From: Erodium maritimum
Taxonomy: Eukaryota; Streptophyta; Magnoliopsida; Geraniales; Geraniaceae
DNA length: 64,000 nucleotides
Direction: 5' to 3'
Assembly: GCA_963921825.1 (NCBI GenBank)
Contig: OY997588.1
Coordinates: 56,800,803 to 56,864,802, forward strand
Shown here: in pieces, positions 10,816-23,578 of the stretch
Position numbering within the stretch: position 1 is the first letter of the stretch
How the letters are laid out: every line of letters begins with the position of its first letter
The notes under the pieces: model-generated
The model's input: only the letters and a program-made list of their open reading frames with translations
What the model was told of the DNA's origin: nothing
Database searches by the model: none
Translations under genes and position numbers: made by a program

Positions 10816-13800
10816 ATGGCAAGTACTTCAGCGAACAATAGTAGTTTGTCACTAAAAACCATTCTTGATAGGATCAAGCTAAGTGGGACAAACTACTTGG
10901 ACTAGGACAGAAACTTGAGGATAGTCCTCAAATTCGAGCGCAAAGAATATGTCCTAGACCAGGCTATCCCTGAGGAGCCAGCTAATAATGCCATTAGGGC
11001 CGTTAAGGATGCATACCAAAAGCACCTTAGCGATTCTATAGATGTGGCATGTATTATGCTGGGCTGCATGGAGTCTGATCTCCAAGACCAGTTCATGGAG
11101 TACTCTGATGACCCCTATACTATGATGGGGATCATAAAGGGTATGTTCAAGGAAAGGGCACGTATCGTGAGATACAATGTCCTTAATGAACTTCTCTCCT
11201 GCAAAATGTCAGCAGGAGTCTCCGTGGGTCCTCATGTCCTAAAGATGAAGGGGCATCTCGAACATCTTAATCGACTGGGTCTTAAGATAGAGAACGAGAT
11301 GGCAGCGGATGTGGTTCTGCGTTCCCTTCCTCGTTCATATGCTACGTTCATCATGAACTATCATATGCACGATATGGACAAGACCATTTCAGAGTTGCAT
11401 GGAATGTTGGTAACTGCTGAAAAGAACGTCAAGGATCAGGGATCCAAGGATGTTCTGATGGTCAGACAGGGAAACAGTTTCAAGAATAAGGGAACTGTTA
11501 GTGGTAAGGGCAAGGCCCCTATGCACTTGGCAGGAAAGATGAGGCATCCGAAGCGTCCTAACCCTCCTAGGACCGGGGAGTCCTCAAGGAAGGGGAAGGA
11601 TGTCGAGAATGTCTGCTTCTACTGTCAACAGCCTGGTCACTGGAAGAAAGATTGCAGGAAGTTTCTGGATGATCTGAAGAAGGGCGGTGGGACTGTGCCT
11701 TCATCAGGTATTTTCTTTATAGAGCTAAATCTCACTACTTCCAAAGATTCATGGGTATTGGATACCGGGGCTGAATCTCACATTTGTACTAATGTGCAGT
11801 GGCTGGAAGGTAGGAGAAGCTTGAAGAAGGACGAGGTGGACCTCAGAGTGGGCAACAAGACTAGAGTTGTGGCGACTGCTGTAGGATCCATAAGTCTTCT
11901 TTTGCCAAGTGGGCTAGTTTTTGTTTTGAACAATGTATATTGTGTACCTACTTTCAGTAGGAATATTGTATCTATTTCTTTGTTGGACAAGGAAGGATAC
12001 AATTTTGATGTTGGAAATGAGATTTTCAATATTTTATGCAATGATATATTTTATGCTAGCGCCAAAATGGTTGGAGGATTGTACATATTGGATATGGATA
12101 ACAATGCCTCAAGCTCTATATATAATGTAAATACCAAGAGGTCTAAGTCCAATGATTTAGACCAAACTCTTTTATGGCATTGTCGTTTAGGCCACATAAA
12201 CGAGAAACGCATATCAACACTTCACAAGTGTGGACTTCTTAGTCCATTCGAATTTCATTCGATTGATAGATGCGAATCTTGTTTGATGGGAAAACTGACT
12301 AAAGCGCCCTTCATCGGTCGCGGTGAAAGGGCGGGTGACTTATTGGGGCTAATACACTCGGATGTGTGTGGACCAATGAGCACACTTGCCAGGAGGGGTT
12401 TTAGCTACTTTATCACATTTACTGACGACTTCAGTAGATATGGTTATGTCTATTTGATGAGACATAAGTCTGAAGCTTTTGATAAATTCAAAGAGTTTAA
12501 GACGGAAGTAGAAAACCAGCTCGGGAAAAGTATTAAAGCACTTCGATCAGATCGAGGTGGAGAATACTTGACCACAGAGTTTTTAGATCATCTAGCAGAA
12601 AGTGGGATCCTTTCGGAATGGACTCCTCCCGGAACACCACAATTGAATGGTGTGTCCGAACGGAGAAATCGGACTTTATTGGATATGGTCCGGTCCATGA
12701 TTAGTGGGACTGATCTCCCAATCTCTTTCTGGGGTTATGCTCTGGAGACGGCCGCATTCATTTTGAATCGGGCTCCGACGAAGGCTGTGGAAGGGACACC
12801 ATTTGAGAAATGGCGCGGGAGAAAGCCCGTTTTGTCCTTCCTAAAGATTTGGGGTTGCGAGGCTTATGTGAAACGTTTAGTTCCGACTAAGCTCGAACCA
12901 AGATCTGATAAATGCACCTTCGTTGGGTATCCCAAAGAAACAATGGGGTACTACTTCTACAAACCCAGCGAGAACACGGTGTTCGTCGCTCGGGGTGGGG
13001 TCTTTATGGAAAGGGAGTTTATTTCCAAAGACGTCGGTGGGAGGGTTGTACATCTAGAAGAAATTCAGGGTGGTACAGATCCAACTGATCCACTGGACAA
13101 CCCTGTAGAAGAGCCTGAGATGGTCGTAGAGCAAGGACCAGTTCCTGCAACAATTCCAGAAGGTCCAAGGCGATCTGAAAGGGTTAGTCGTCCACCTCCG
13201 AGATATGGTTACTTTGTGTCTGGAGGTGACGGTGAGCTTGTGGTGGATCACGATGATCCAGCTACATTTCAGGAAGCTGTGGACGGACCCGACTCTGAGT
13301 TATGGCTGGGAGCCATGAGGGAGGAAATGCAATCCATGTCGGACAACCAAGTCTGGGAACTGGTTGATCCCATCGGTGGTGTAAGAACCATCGGATGCAA
13401 ATGGATCTTCAAGGTGAAGATGGACATGGAAGGCAACCCTCAGACCTACAAAGCCCGACTGGTGGCGAAAGGTTATAGGCAGATCCAAGGGATTGACTAT
13501 GAGGAAACCTTTTCCCCAGTGGCTATGGTCAAATCTATCCGAATTCTTCTTGCCATAGCTGCATATCACGATTACGAGATATGGCAAATGGATGTCAAAA
13601 CCGCTTTCCTAAACGGAAATTTGTCGGAGGACGTTTATATGTCTCAACCCGAAGGTTTTGTCGATCCGAAGAATAAGGGAAAGATTTGTAAGTTGTTGAA
13701 ATCCATTTATGGATTGAAACAAGCTTCTCGGAGTTGGAACCTTCGTTTTGATGAAGCTGTAATTGGATTTGGCTTTATCAAGAATGAAGATGAACCTTGC

Positions 13801-14841
13801 GTTTACAAGAAGGCAAATGGGGGTATGATTACCTTTCTGGTGTTGTATGTCGATGACATACTACTCATTGGAAACGACATCCCAACCTTGCACGAGACTA
13901 AAGCTTGGTTAGGGAAGTGTTTCTCAATGAAGGACTTAGGCGATGCTGCTTATATCTTAGGGATTAAGATATATAGAGATCGCACCAAGAGGGTCTTGGG
14001 TTTAAGTCAAAGCACCTATGTGAACAAGGTATTGAGTAGGTTCTCAATGCTTGATTCCAAGAAAGGACTCTTACCCGCACGTCATGGCGTTCATCTCAGC
14101 AAGACTCAGTGTCCTAAGACACCTGATGAGCTGAAAAGAATGATGCGAATCCCATACGCTTCGGCGGTAGGATCGATCATGTATTCCATGATATGCACGA
14201 GACCGGATGTCTCATATGCCTTGAGTTGTACCAGCAGACATCAGTCTAACCCTGGTGAGGAACACTGGATAGCGGTCAAAGCGATTCTCAAATATTTGAG
14301 AAGAACTAAGGACGCGTTTCTAGTGTACGGGGGAAAAGATGATTCTGAACTAGTTGTTAATGGATATGTAGACGCTAGTTTCCAGACAGATCCAGATGAC
14401 TTTAGAAGTCAGTCAGGATATGTGTTCACGCTGAATGGCGGAGCTTTCAGCTGGAAGAGCGTGAAGCAAGACACCGTCGCTGACTCCACGACAGAGGCCG
14501 AGTACATAGCGGCTGCAGAGGCGGCCAAGGAGGCTGTGTGGATTAGGAAGTTCACGGCAGGGTTGGGTGTAATCAAAAACCCATCCAGCCCGGTGAACCT
14601 ATTTTGCGACAACACAGGGGCTATTGCGCAAGCTAAAGAGCCCAGATCGCATAACAAATCCAAACATGTACTGCGGCGATATCACCTCATCAGAGAGATA
14701 CTGAACCGAGGCGATGTGAAGATCACCTATATTGCAACTGATGATAACATAGCCGACCCGTTGACTAAGGCACTATCGTTGCCTAAACATGAGAGGCATG
14801 TAAGGTCAATGGGAATAGATTGGAGTTTAGATTGGAACTAG
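10816..14841 (+). CDS. Ty1/copia Gag-Pol polyprotein with one premature stop
   Basis: Encodes the whole copia machinery in one frame of 1342 codons counted from the ATG at 10816. In order: gag; CCHC zinc knuckle CFYCQQPGHWKKDC (about 11610-11655); aspartic protease with the DTGA active site (about 11755-11775); GAG-pre-integrase with WHCRLGH (about 12170); integrase core with a DVCGP segment, SDRGGEY and NGVSERRN (about 12350-12670); reverse transcriptase with YVDD (about 13845-13860); and RNase H with a DAS.. segment and CDNTGAI (about 14370-14630). It ends in TAG just before the purine tract. The single break is TAG at 10903-10905 (codon 30), at a position where the family has Trp, a likely G-to-A change. 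Length is normal for a copia polyprotein (about 1300 residues). I started at 10816 because it is the first ATG in frame and begins a typical gag N-terminus; downstream of the stop the frame is open throughout. Confidence 0.93.
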
Positions 14842-14855
14842 GGCAAGTGGGAGAT
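14842..14855 (+). promoter_or_regulatory. Polypurine tract of the complete copia element
   Basis: gggcaagtgggaga lies between the polyprotein stop and the TGTTAG of the 3' LTR, the usual place for plus-strand priming. Confidence 0.85.
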
Positions 14856-16531
14856 TGTTAGTCTTAGTGCCCGTAGTTCAATCATAAATGTCCAAATGTA
14901 TATATCATCATTAGCAATAAGATTAAAGCGGCTTTCTATTACTTATGTGTTGGAGTAATATATCGATGTGATTTCTGATCTATGCCCACCATGCGAATAG
15001 AACCATAGATCGAGATGGATCACACTCGATGGGTCCCTAGTCAATAAAGCTTCACTAGAAGCGACTAGTATGAAAGATGGCTCTTCATGGCTTACGTTCT
15101 GTTAGTCATTGGAATGGGATTCCGGAGTCTGATCATAGATATCATGTGGGACATGATATTGGACGACCCGCCCTGAATATGTGCCATAGATTGAGTCATT
15201 AACATATTCAGTGTCGTAGCTTGTCATGTATCCTTAGACCAAGGAGTCTTTGTGATCACTATGCAGTCAACAACTAAGTTTGACCTGAGCCTAACGTTGT
15301 CCGTAACAGGGCTTCCATAACGGCCAGGATTGGCTTGGGGACGGGTTGCATGAGTGACACGAAAGACGGCTAAGGGATTTATCCCTCATACTGAGGTATG
15401 GGAAAGATATCGGTTCTCGGCCGCTTGATCGAGAGTGACTGGAAGAATAGCATGGCCATGCACATGATACTAGGTATCATATATTCAGTCATCTCACATA
15501 TCAAGGAACAGTGATTGAGAATAATAAGGATGACGGCTCTATGCCTTATCTCAATCAGGATATCGGAGATAAAAGGATAATGACAGGGAGGACGGAAAGG
15601 TTAGAATCGATTGGTTCGATTCGCTATGTAGTGTCAGGCAATACTAAAGTCTCGTTAGTTGCCACTTATATAGGATCAAGTAAAATGGGATTTTACGTTG
15701 ATCTATCGACATGCATAGACCTAAGGGTCACACCGAAGGATGAAACTCATTGACACATTTATGGAGAATGGCCAAAAGAGAGTTGTCTCGGGACATGACC
15801 AAAACTGGGTTTTGGGTCATGTGCCCGTAAGTGAATAGGACATTACGGATCAAGACAAGGCTTGGAGTCTTGGGATTGATCGCGTCGGATAATGTTGGAC
15901 ATTTCCGGTATGGAAGGCTTGGAGGCGATGAGCACGTCACGGGACCTCGTTGGGAATGGCCATGGGCCATGTTCCAAGAGGCCCATGAAAGGCCCATGCA
16001 ACCAAGGCCCATGGAACTAATTAATCAAGTCTTGATTAATTAGTACTAAGTAAGCAAGACAAGGATTAAGGTGTTGGTGATTCACCACCTAACCCATCTT
16101 GTCTTGCCATACTTAGCACCATGCTTGTCTTACTTCACACCATGCTTCACACCTTACTTGTCCTTGATGGTTGTTGATGGTTTAAGTCATCTTTTTCCTA
16201 CAACAAATCACAAGACAAGAATAGAAACACAACTTCTCTCCCTCTCACACTACAATTTCGAGTTTGGCACTTTTCCCCCCTCTTGTTGTGTTCTTGAGTC
16301 ATCTAAAGAAGAACTACGTGGCTTTGATTCCATTTGGATACGTAGGCGTCTTGGAGACTCAAGCCGATCATCGTTTCTTTGGTGTTCTCTTCCTTTTCTT
16401 GAACTAGTTGGTAAGGAAACATCCATATTGTTTATTCTCTTGTGTATCTAATATTTGGTAGTGTTCTATGACATGGTCTCGAGTTATTTCCGCTGCAAGT
16501 ATGTGTTCATACCCTCCATCGAGACCCAACA
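14856..16531 (+). mobile_element. Complete copia element, 3' LTR
   Basis: A 1676-bp LTR, same length as the 5' LTR, ending GAGACCCAACA and followed by the TSD GCAAG (16532-16536). The near identity of both LTRs points to a recent insertion, and this is the innermost layer of the nested stack. Confidence 0.96.
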
Positions 16532-18024
16532 GCAAGGACTCCATACATCATCACAATATGTAACAGACAATTTTTATCTTCTCGACCCTTTAATAATAAA
16601 CTAGCTTCCAACATTTCTTCTAAAATTTCCAGCAGTGAATTCATTTTCATGTTTGGAGTGGTAGTAGGTCTAGGTAAGCATAATCCAAAAATAACTCTAG
16701 GAGAAAAAACATAATAATTTAGCTTCCATACCTCTTGAGTAGCGAGAAATGAGTTGCATGACCCCAAAACTTGGCCAAAAACATCAGGCAACTTACAAGC
16801 CATTAAGGCTTCAAAAGGTGTTACCTCAAACATCACTCGATTCAAGCACGACCACTTGGAACACCCAATGCTCGTAAACCGAACCTTCATAATCCCCACA
16901 AGCATACTTGTTATCACAATTCTAGCCTCTTCACACATTAGGCAGCCCACAAACTCAAAACCAATAACTTCCCACCAAACAAAAGCAGCATCATAAACAG
17001 CGATTAATATGATCTTGGAGCCTTGCAATTCTGAATATAGATCTAGAAAGGTAGAAGCATCCATGCCGATATAAAAACACAATGCTTCCAGTGATTTCTT
17101 ATATCCAGTAAGACTGACTTTTATGACTAATAACCTTGACATCACAAGAATATTAGTGATTTCATATTCCCTAAAGAATCCTTCCATGTCTAATCCACCA
17201 TAATCATCAATGCTAAAATTTAATGTTTCTTCCCACCAAGCAAGAGTAATAGCATAACAAGTGAACGATATAGTCCTCATGACAAAATTTCCCATAGAAA
17301 CATATACCTCAATACACTCTTCTACTTCACTATAAACCTCAAATTTACCATGATTCACTACGCCTTCAACTTTAAATTTTGCACCAACAACCTTACGGGA
17401 ATATATGGCACCAAAACACAATGTCTCCAATGTAGCCCCAATAATACCTACTGACCCCGAGCCTTTCATTTCAAAATATGTATCATAAATAAAACTCCTC
17501 ATAGCAATTAAAATTTCATGTTCGACAATGAAGGATGTGCTAACTCCAGTAGGCCAAGTAACCACTTGAAACCCATCTTCAGGTGGAAGTAAGAGCTGTA
17601 ATTCGAATGATACAAGAAATACCTTAATGTAGTCCACGAAATGTGATAGTGGCATTTCATCGAACACCTTATGGGCATCAGAAACGTCTCCTTCCAGGTT
17701 AAGCATACAACAAGCATCTGAAACTTTTATAGATAACTGGTTGACTACACTGACTTCCTTTGTTACTACTTCCTCAGAACCGAGAGAATCAACTTCTGAT
17801 TTTATAAGTCGTTCTTCACCCAAACTTGCAGTGGAAGGACTCGAAAAAAGCTTACCAGGTGGATCTGGAAGTCTAGAGAGCAAGGCCTGAAGCATGGAGA
17901 TAGCTTCGTCCATTTGCACCTTAATATTAACAACTGACTTGTTGATGCCTTGGAGCTCCATGGTTGAGTAGAAAGGGAAAAAATTTCCTCCATCAGGTTG
18001 CCTAGAAAGTGGCTCTGATACCAA
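16532..18024 (-). pseudogene. Element C, proximal internal ORF (gag-like N-terminus?)
   Basis: An open frame of about 500 codons on the minus strand, starting just inside the primer binding site of C and cut by the copia insertion. The first 60 residues have a heptad-like region rich in Q, M and L, as in gypsy gag N-termini. Around residue 120 there is DAHKVFDEMP, which resembles the start of a pentatricopeptide (PPR) repeat unit; one unit is too little to claim a PPR protein. No zinc knuckle and no pol motifs follow. The frame is interrupted by an insertion but otherwise has no stop, which is unusual for an old element. Possible readings: a gag relic, a captured gene piece, or both. Confidence 0.45.
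18006..18023 (-). promoter_or_regulatory. Primer binding site of element C
   Basis: In the minus sense TTGGTATCAGAGCCACTT follows the LTR end directly; the first 14 bases match the complement of the initiator tRNA-Met 3' end. This shows that C, although it lacks pol, is a genuine LTR element of minus orientation. Confidence 0.9.
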
Positions 18025-18284
18025 TGATACAGCTCTAAATTAGTAGAAGAGAAAATATAGATATGGTAGTTGAATTAGGGTTAGGGATTATAGAGGAATG
18101 AAGAGTTCTTAATTGGGACTGTAACTCAGTCTTGCCTCCTTTGCATTTCCTTAGCATTACATATAAGAGACTATAAACAATAAACGCATGGGCCGGCCAA
18201 CAATAAAGCCCAATAAGAAATTCAGTCTATCTAATTGAGATATAAAGCCCAAAACTAATGACCCAGTAAATATGACTCGTAACA
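18025..18284 (-). mobile_element. Non-autonomous LTR element C, 5' LTR (right)
   Basis: A 260-bp partner of 5346-5654, from TGATACAGCTC to GACTCGTAACA, followed by GACCG (TSD partner of GACTG at 5341-5345). Without the nested copia element, C is about 4 kb long. Confidence 0.88.
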
Positions 18285-18289
18285 GACCG

Positions 18290-18715
18290 GTGAGAGGATG
18301 AGGGTGGTCGGCGACGGGCTCAGTGAGGGAGGCGTGAGATGGAGGCGTGGCCGGGGCTGATTGAGAGGGCGGCGAGTTAGGTGAGGTGAGAGGGAGAGAG
18401 ATGTGAAGAAGAGGAGAGGGAGGAGTTCAGATGCGTGTGGAGAATGGCGTCGAAACCCTACAGATTTGGGTTAAGTAGCCGGGCCTGGCCATACTGGGCC
18501 TCAGGCGGGCCTTTGCCTTCACGGCCCAAAGAGAAGGGAAAATTGGGTCAGGGCGACCTGGCCTGACCGGTTCTGCCGGTTTGGTCGGGTCCAACCTGGT
18601 CCAGTCTTTTTTTTAACAAGCATTTGCTCCAATTTCTCAACCCGATCTCCAGTCTCGACGCTCCAAGTCGATAAAATTAATAATTTTAATTCTTTTAAAT
18701 TCGACGGTCTTTACA
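18290..18715 (-). mobile_element. Gypsy element A, 5' LTR, 5' end portion
   Basis: Continuation of the LTR interrupted at 5345. It ends at 18711-18715 with TTACA, so in the minus sense the LTR begins TGTAAAGACCGTCG, like TGTAAGAACCGC of the related LTRs. The stretch is GC-rich at 18290-18600; no gene is seen. Confidence 0.72.
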
Positions 18716-18814
18716 ATATCTAGGTCGATGTTGTGTGTTCCGGCTAGATATGTTCCGAGGTTAGGTGTTCCGGTGTGATATCATGGCCGATACTATGTGT
18801 TCTGACATACTTGG
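18716..18814 (+). mobile_element. Gypsy element B, 5' LTR, middle fragment
   Basis: A short piece of B's LTR between the right end of element A and the left end of element D. It has the 'atatctaggtcgatg' and 'gtgttccgg' units that also occur around 32280-32530 of the solo LTR. It ends with CTTGG (18810-18814), the TSD of element D. Confidence 0.75.
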
Positions 18815-21246
18815 TGTCACGCCCCAAATCCGATTTTGATCAGACTCGAGACGTGAACTAAGAATAATAATAATAATAACAATTTTAAAAGAAATAAACT
18901 CCAAAGAGATAATCCAAACCAATAGTTCTGACAATACGAGTCAACAGCTCGAAAACCAAGCAATAAATATGTTTAATAACAAGAGGAAAGTACGTCTCTA
19001 GACCAAACAAAACTAAGACTCTCGCTAGCTCCCAAGCTCCGAGACGTCCTCTAGATCATATCCCGCTCAAAACCTATAGAACAGTAAAGGAGAGGGGTTA
19101 GCTTTCGCTCAGTAGGTAAAGGTAGTTACGGGGATGAACTATCCGCTCACCACCACGGGTAACCGTCCAATTAGGGAATAGTAGAAAAGCATAACAACTA
19201 ACGACATCCACAGGAATCACATAATCACAAACCATGCTTAATCACATCACTTACCCAATCATCAAGCAAACAACACACAGTAAAACGACCACAAGTCCCG
19301 TAGAGTAGCCCCCCCCCCCCCGTCACCGGCTTCCATAGCATGGCTCCACCATATCGTACCGGAACACACAACCTCTCCCTAGATATCTTCCCGGATCACA
19401 CAGCATCAGGGTACAACTCATAATAAACATACCGGACCGGCACACACCTCGATCGGATATCTTCCCGGATCACACAACATCGGGGTACAAATCACACCAC
19501 CTCGGCCTAGATATCCTATACCGTAATCTCCTGTCGGTATAGAAATCATGCCAGAACCCTTAGCACCGGGGGACCGCGTACGTGGGACACCATCCTCGAC
19601 CTAGATATCTTATACCGGAATCCTCCGTCGGTATAGATATCGTACCGGAACACCTCGTCTAGGAACATATCGTATCGGATCACACCCACAAATGTCTCAA
19701 ACATGTCACAAGGTCATAGTTCAACTAAAAACATGCCATACCAAACAATCTTACCAAACACACCACATCGGTCTATCATTCACCCGATCATATCACAAGG
19801 CAATAACTCATGCTAACATTCACCACATTTTCATAGCATATCATGATCCTTAGTTTAACACCCAAAACATATCACAGACGAATTATGATAATCTATCAAT
19901 CATCAACACCACAATTAGCACACAATCCTACGGGCCTAACCAGGGACCCACATGTGATACTACAGCACAACAATTCCCACACCTACGAGCACGATATGGC
20001 CCGCAAGTGGTTTCCATCTTATAAAAGATTAGCCTAGTTATTCAAATCCTACATGTGATTCTACAATTATTCGATTACGTAACCTATATGAAATTCTAGT
20101 AACTTTCCGTAATTAAACCGGTATTCACTACTTTTCCCTACCTCAATCGATATCCAAACGCAAGCCAAGCGAGCCGCCTAGTAGCCTCCTACGCCGTTCT
20201 CGGGACCAACCTCTAAGATCACAAAGAAATACGAGAATTAATGCTAATTCAAGTGTGGTTTAAAGAGAGAAATACCCAAACAAACCCCAAATTGCTCAAC
20301 TTGTCAAAATGGGCCCGGAAGGCCCATTTTGCCCGGAATCGGGAAAACGTCCCTTGGGACTCCGAAAATTTCCCTTTTCATCTCTATCAATCCTAATTAA
20401 ATTTACTTGTTCCATCGCACTTGACGGAATCAAATTCTGAGGTCCGAACGTTCTAAATTAGCAATTAAAGTTTCTAATCGCTTTTCCCGAAATTTCATGA
20501 ATCACTTCCATAATTCGTTCCGGGTGTGAAATTATAGTCCCGGGGTGCACCCAAGACCGTCCAAGCATTACACAACCACACCCTGACCATGTGGGCCCCA
20601 CGGCCACACATGGGCCGTGGGTGGCCGGACCGGGCCGGTCACGATTCCATGTGTGGCCGACCATGGCCGGTCACGGGTCCATGTGGGGCCGACCATGACC
20701 GGTCATTCCCCTCCCCGGTGGCCGGATTCCGGTGACCGGCCGAAGCTTCGGCGAACGTCTGGTCGCCGGAAAAATACCTCATTTCTCCCAACAAGTTCCT
20801 AACTAGTTCTGGGTTCTCCACAACTCCATTGTTAAGCTCCAAAACTTCAAAATCAACCACAATTACTTCAAAGTTTCAAGACCCATGGTGGGTTTCATCA
20901 AAACCATAAAAACCCAATGAAAATTCATCATCAATCTCCACTTTCTCCATAACTTATCTAATTAAACATTAAGAACCTTAAATCCCTAAGACCCAAACCT
21001 ATTTCATACCTTTTCTATTAAAACTCATAAACCCAAACTTCATAAAAATGGGTTTTCAAAGTGTACTCACCTTAAGAACGAAGAGAGGATGAGAATGAGT
21101 GTGTTTAGGAGAAGATTAGTGTTGGAAATCACCCAAAGGAGTTCCCTTTTCCTCCCTTTCTTCTTCTTCAAGCAATGAAGCTTCAATAGAGTTTTTCTGC
21201 TTCTCTCTCTAGCAAGGGGGTTCGGCCAAGGGTAGAAATGGTGCTG
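18815..21246 (-). mobile_element. Gypsy element D, 3' LTR, lacking its 5' end
   Basis: Starts with TGTCACGCCCC and follows the right LTR (23598-26388) closely up to 'gaaatggtgctga' at 21246, where homology stops and internal protease sequence begins. About 410 bp of the LTR 5' end (the counterpart of 25979-26388) is absent. A mono-C tract of about 12 (19311-19322) lies inside. Flanked on the left by TSD CTTGG. Confidence 0.9.
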
Positions 21247-21480
21247 ACTCAGGGTTCTACTCTTAACCCCAACATGTCAGCAAAGGTAGAAGCAATGAAA
21301 GAATGTGAGGCTCCAGTATCAAATAGAAAAGACGTCCAAGAATTGTATAGCAAGCACGTCCTTGTATGGTCTCATGACCGGAGTGACGTCCCTCATCTCG
21401 AGAGTTGGCGACCGCGTACACTCTACCCTGCGGTGCCTGAGTTCCTCCTCTCGTGGGTGGTGGAAGGTTCACCTGTTGTG
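21247..21480 (-). pseudogene. Element D, protease N-terminal remnant
   Basis: In the minus sense this encodes the end of Gag and the start of a gypsy aspartic protease: an FDTGASHSF-type active site is split over two frames near 21310-21340, then about 25 residues up to 21247. It joins directly to the truncated 3' LTR. RT, RNase H and integrase are completely missing, so a single deletion of several kilobases from protease into LTR explains the structure. Confidence 0.75.
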
Positions 21481-22805
21481 TAGCTCTCTGCCTCGGCACT
21501 GGCGCACTCGCTGCCTGCCGTGGAGCTCTCGGCGTCTGAGCCTGACGATGGGGGAACTGGGGCGACTGCCCGGTCTGCGACTATTGTGGTCGCAGGGCCG
21601 ACATCCCTCCAAACCGATCGGGGCACCTAGCAGAGAATTTTCCTGGTCGTCCGCACTGGTTGCATAACGGCGGCCCGGCATTCTGCCTCCCCTCGGGTCT
21701 CGTCTGACTGCCCGTTGGGCGAGCTGTTGGGCCACTGCCCCTCGTACAGTCTCGGGCCATATGGTCCGGCTGCCCGCACCGGAAACACGTCTTCTCGGAT
21801 GAAGCAGGTCCAGCGAATGCCACTTATCCGACCTGCCGTATCCCGCTCGACTGTGTCTGGGCCGGAAGGATCCCGAGTTCCTCTGTCTCCTCGGATCACG
21901 GGGCTCAGACGGCCTCAAGAAAGCGCTCGGTCTCGGCCTACTCTCCCGGACCCTGGCTGTCTCCCGGAAGTGTCGCTCCACTGCCAGTGTCTGGTCTACG
22001 AGCTCCGAGTACACCTGTGTCCTCAGGGCTGTGACCCGATCCATAATCGCGGGGCGAAACCCTCCCTCAAACCGTTTGCAGCGGCGAGCCTCGGTCGGCA
22101 CCATCTTCGAGGAAAAGCGGGACAAGGAGGTGAATCTCGCCTCGTACTCAGATACCGTCATACCCTCCTGACGCAGTTCCAGGAACTGCTGGTGCCTGTC
22201 CTCCCAGGCTGACTGCGGGAAATACTGCTTCAAGAACAGCTCCATGAACAGCTGAAAATCATCCCCAACTCAACCTGCTCGCGCTGCCACCAATGGTATG
22301 CATCGCCCACCAGCTGAAACGCTGCAAAGGATACCCTCATGTGATCATCCAGGATCCCTGACGTATCCAAGTTGCGGGTAATCCCCTCCAGCCATCTCTC
22401 GGCTGCATCGGGGTCTGGCTTCTCGGAAAAGACAGGTGTGCCCAGCCTGCGAAAGTCTTTCAGCGCCTGAGTTGTGTAGCTATCAACCTGGCTAGGTCTC
22501 ACGGTGGCGGTTGCAGTGGCAGCAGGCACAATCTCTGGGGCCGGGGCCGTAGCCTCTCTCTAGGCGATAACCGCCGTTAAGCCCTGAACAGTACGGACTA
22601 ACTCCTCAAGGACTGACGCCTGGGCCGGCTCTGTGACTGGCGGAGCTCTGGGAGGAAGCCCTGATGGTCCGGCGTCAGCCCTCTCGTTCCCCTCAGTGGA
22701 TGTACCTTGGGCGCTCGTTGCCCCTGCCGACTCAATGGCAGGTGGCTGCCCTCGGCCTCCAACTGGCCGGCTCGTAGTGCCTCGGGGAACATAGGTAGGC
22801 GTCAA
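21481..22805 (-). pseudogene. Element D, gypsy gag with stop and frameshifts
   Basis: Gag capsid/nucleocapsid protein of a Ty3/gypsy chromovirus-like element. The ATG at 22805 starts a Pro/Gly-rich N-terminus. A TAG at 22560-22562 breaks the frame, after which the retrotransposon gag domain follows in the same frame (about 22520-22250: an 'RWLEGI' segment, then 'AYHWW'). A shift near 22250 leads to the second half of the domain (about 22245-21900, 'FLELRQEGMTVSEYEARF' region), and a second shift near 21830 leads to the zinc knuckle CFRCGQPDHMARDC (about 21780) and a second, degenerate knuckle CNQCGRPGKFSARC (about 21660). Typical gag size, dead through one stop and two shifts. Matching gag fragments stand in element B (28240-28500). 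Confidence 0.88.
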
Positions 22806-23578
22806 GTTGTATATATCCGCTGCACGGATAAACGCACATGTTCAGTTCTTAAATTCACATAGAGCGACACACTTAAGTAACTAGCGTTCACACACGTTTC
22901 ACATAAGTCGTACTCGAACTAATATCATGCCTAGTCTTAGTATAGTTATAACTAGTTTTAATATAACCAGAGAAACCCGCACACTTATGCGCCACACAAA
23001 TTCAATCACACAGTTCAACACTTGCAAACAAAGTCACACAGTCCACAGTTCACTTCACACAACAACTCCACAAAGTACAAACATTAACTTAGTTTCAAGG
23101 TTCTTAACACTTTCTCTTTCTAACATAACATTCCATGTCGATATCATGTTGTTACAACCCGGTTCAGGCGTCCCCGAACTACGTTGTAACCACTTGACAT
23201 CCCCCCGTCACGTTCGACTACAGTGGCCCCTGCAGTCGAATCATGAAGGTACAAACACTTCAGTTTTGCAGAAATTTGGGCATGACCCGTTTGCAAACTC
23301 TACTAACCATCCGCTTATGCGGGACATCCAACTTACATCCTGCACAAGCAATCAACACAACCATAGTACACATCAATCAGTAAACACAAACATTGACACC
23401 AACCACATTGGTTCACCACAAGTACACGACACTCAGACAGGGCCTTTCACCAAACCGAGACTCTCTTCATCTCGAGTCTACGCGTAGGATATTTCCAATT
23501 TGCGTGACCGACACACAAAATCCTAACGACTTAACTCTACCCTCCTAGTTGACATACGGTCTGAAGTTTTGAAAAAAA
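22806..23578 (-). other. Element D leader, non-coding
   Basis: About 770 bp between the primer binding site and the gag ATG. Homologous to the leaders of A and B: the block around 23150-23330 has the conserved 'gttcaggcgtccccgaa' segment. No gene seen. Confidence 0.7.

Noticed and set aside
16507-18024. PPR protein gene
   Set aside because: Only one unit-like segment is seen, in an LTR element with PBS and LTRs; no series of 35-residue repeats.
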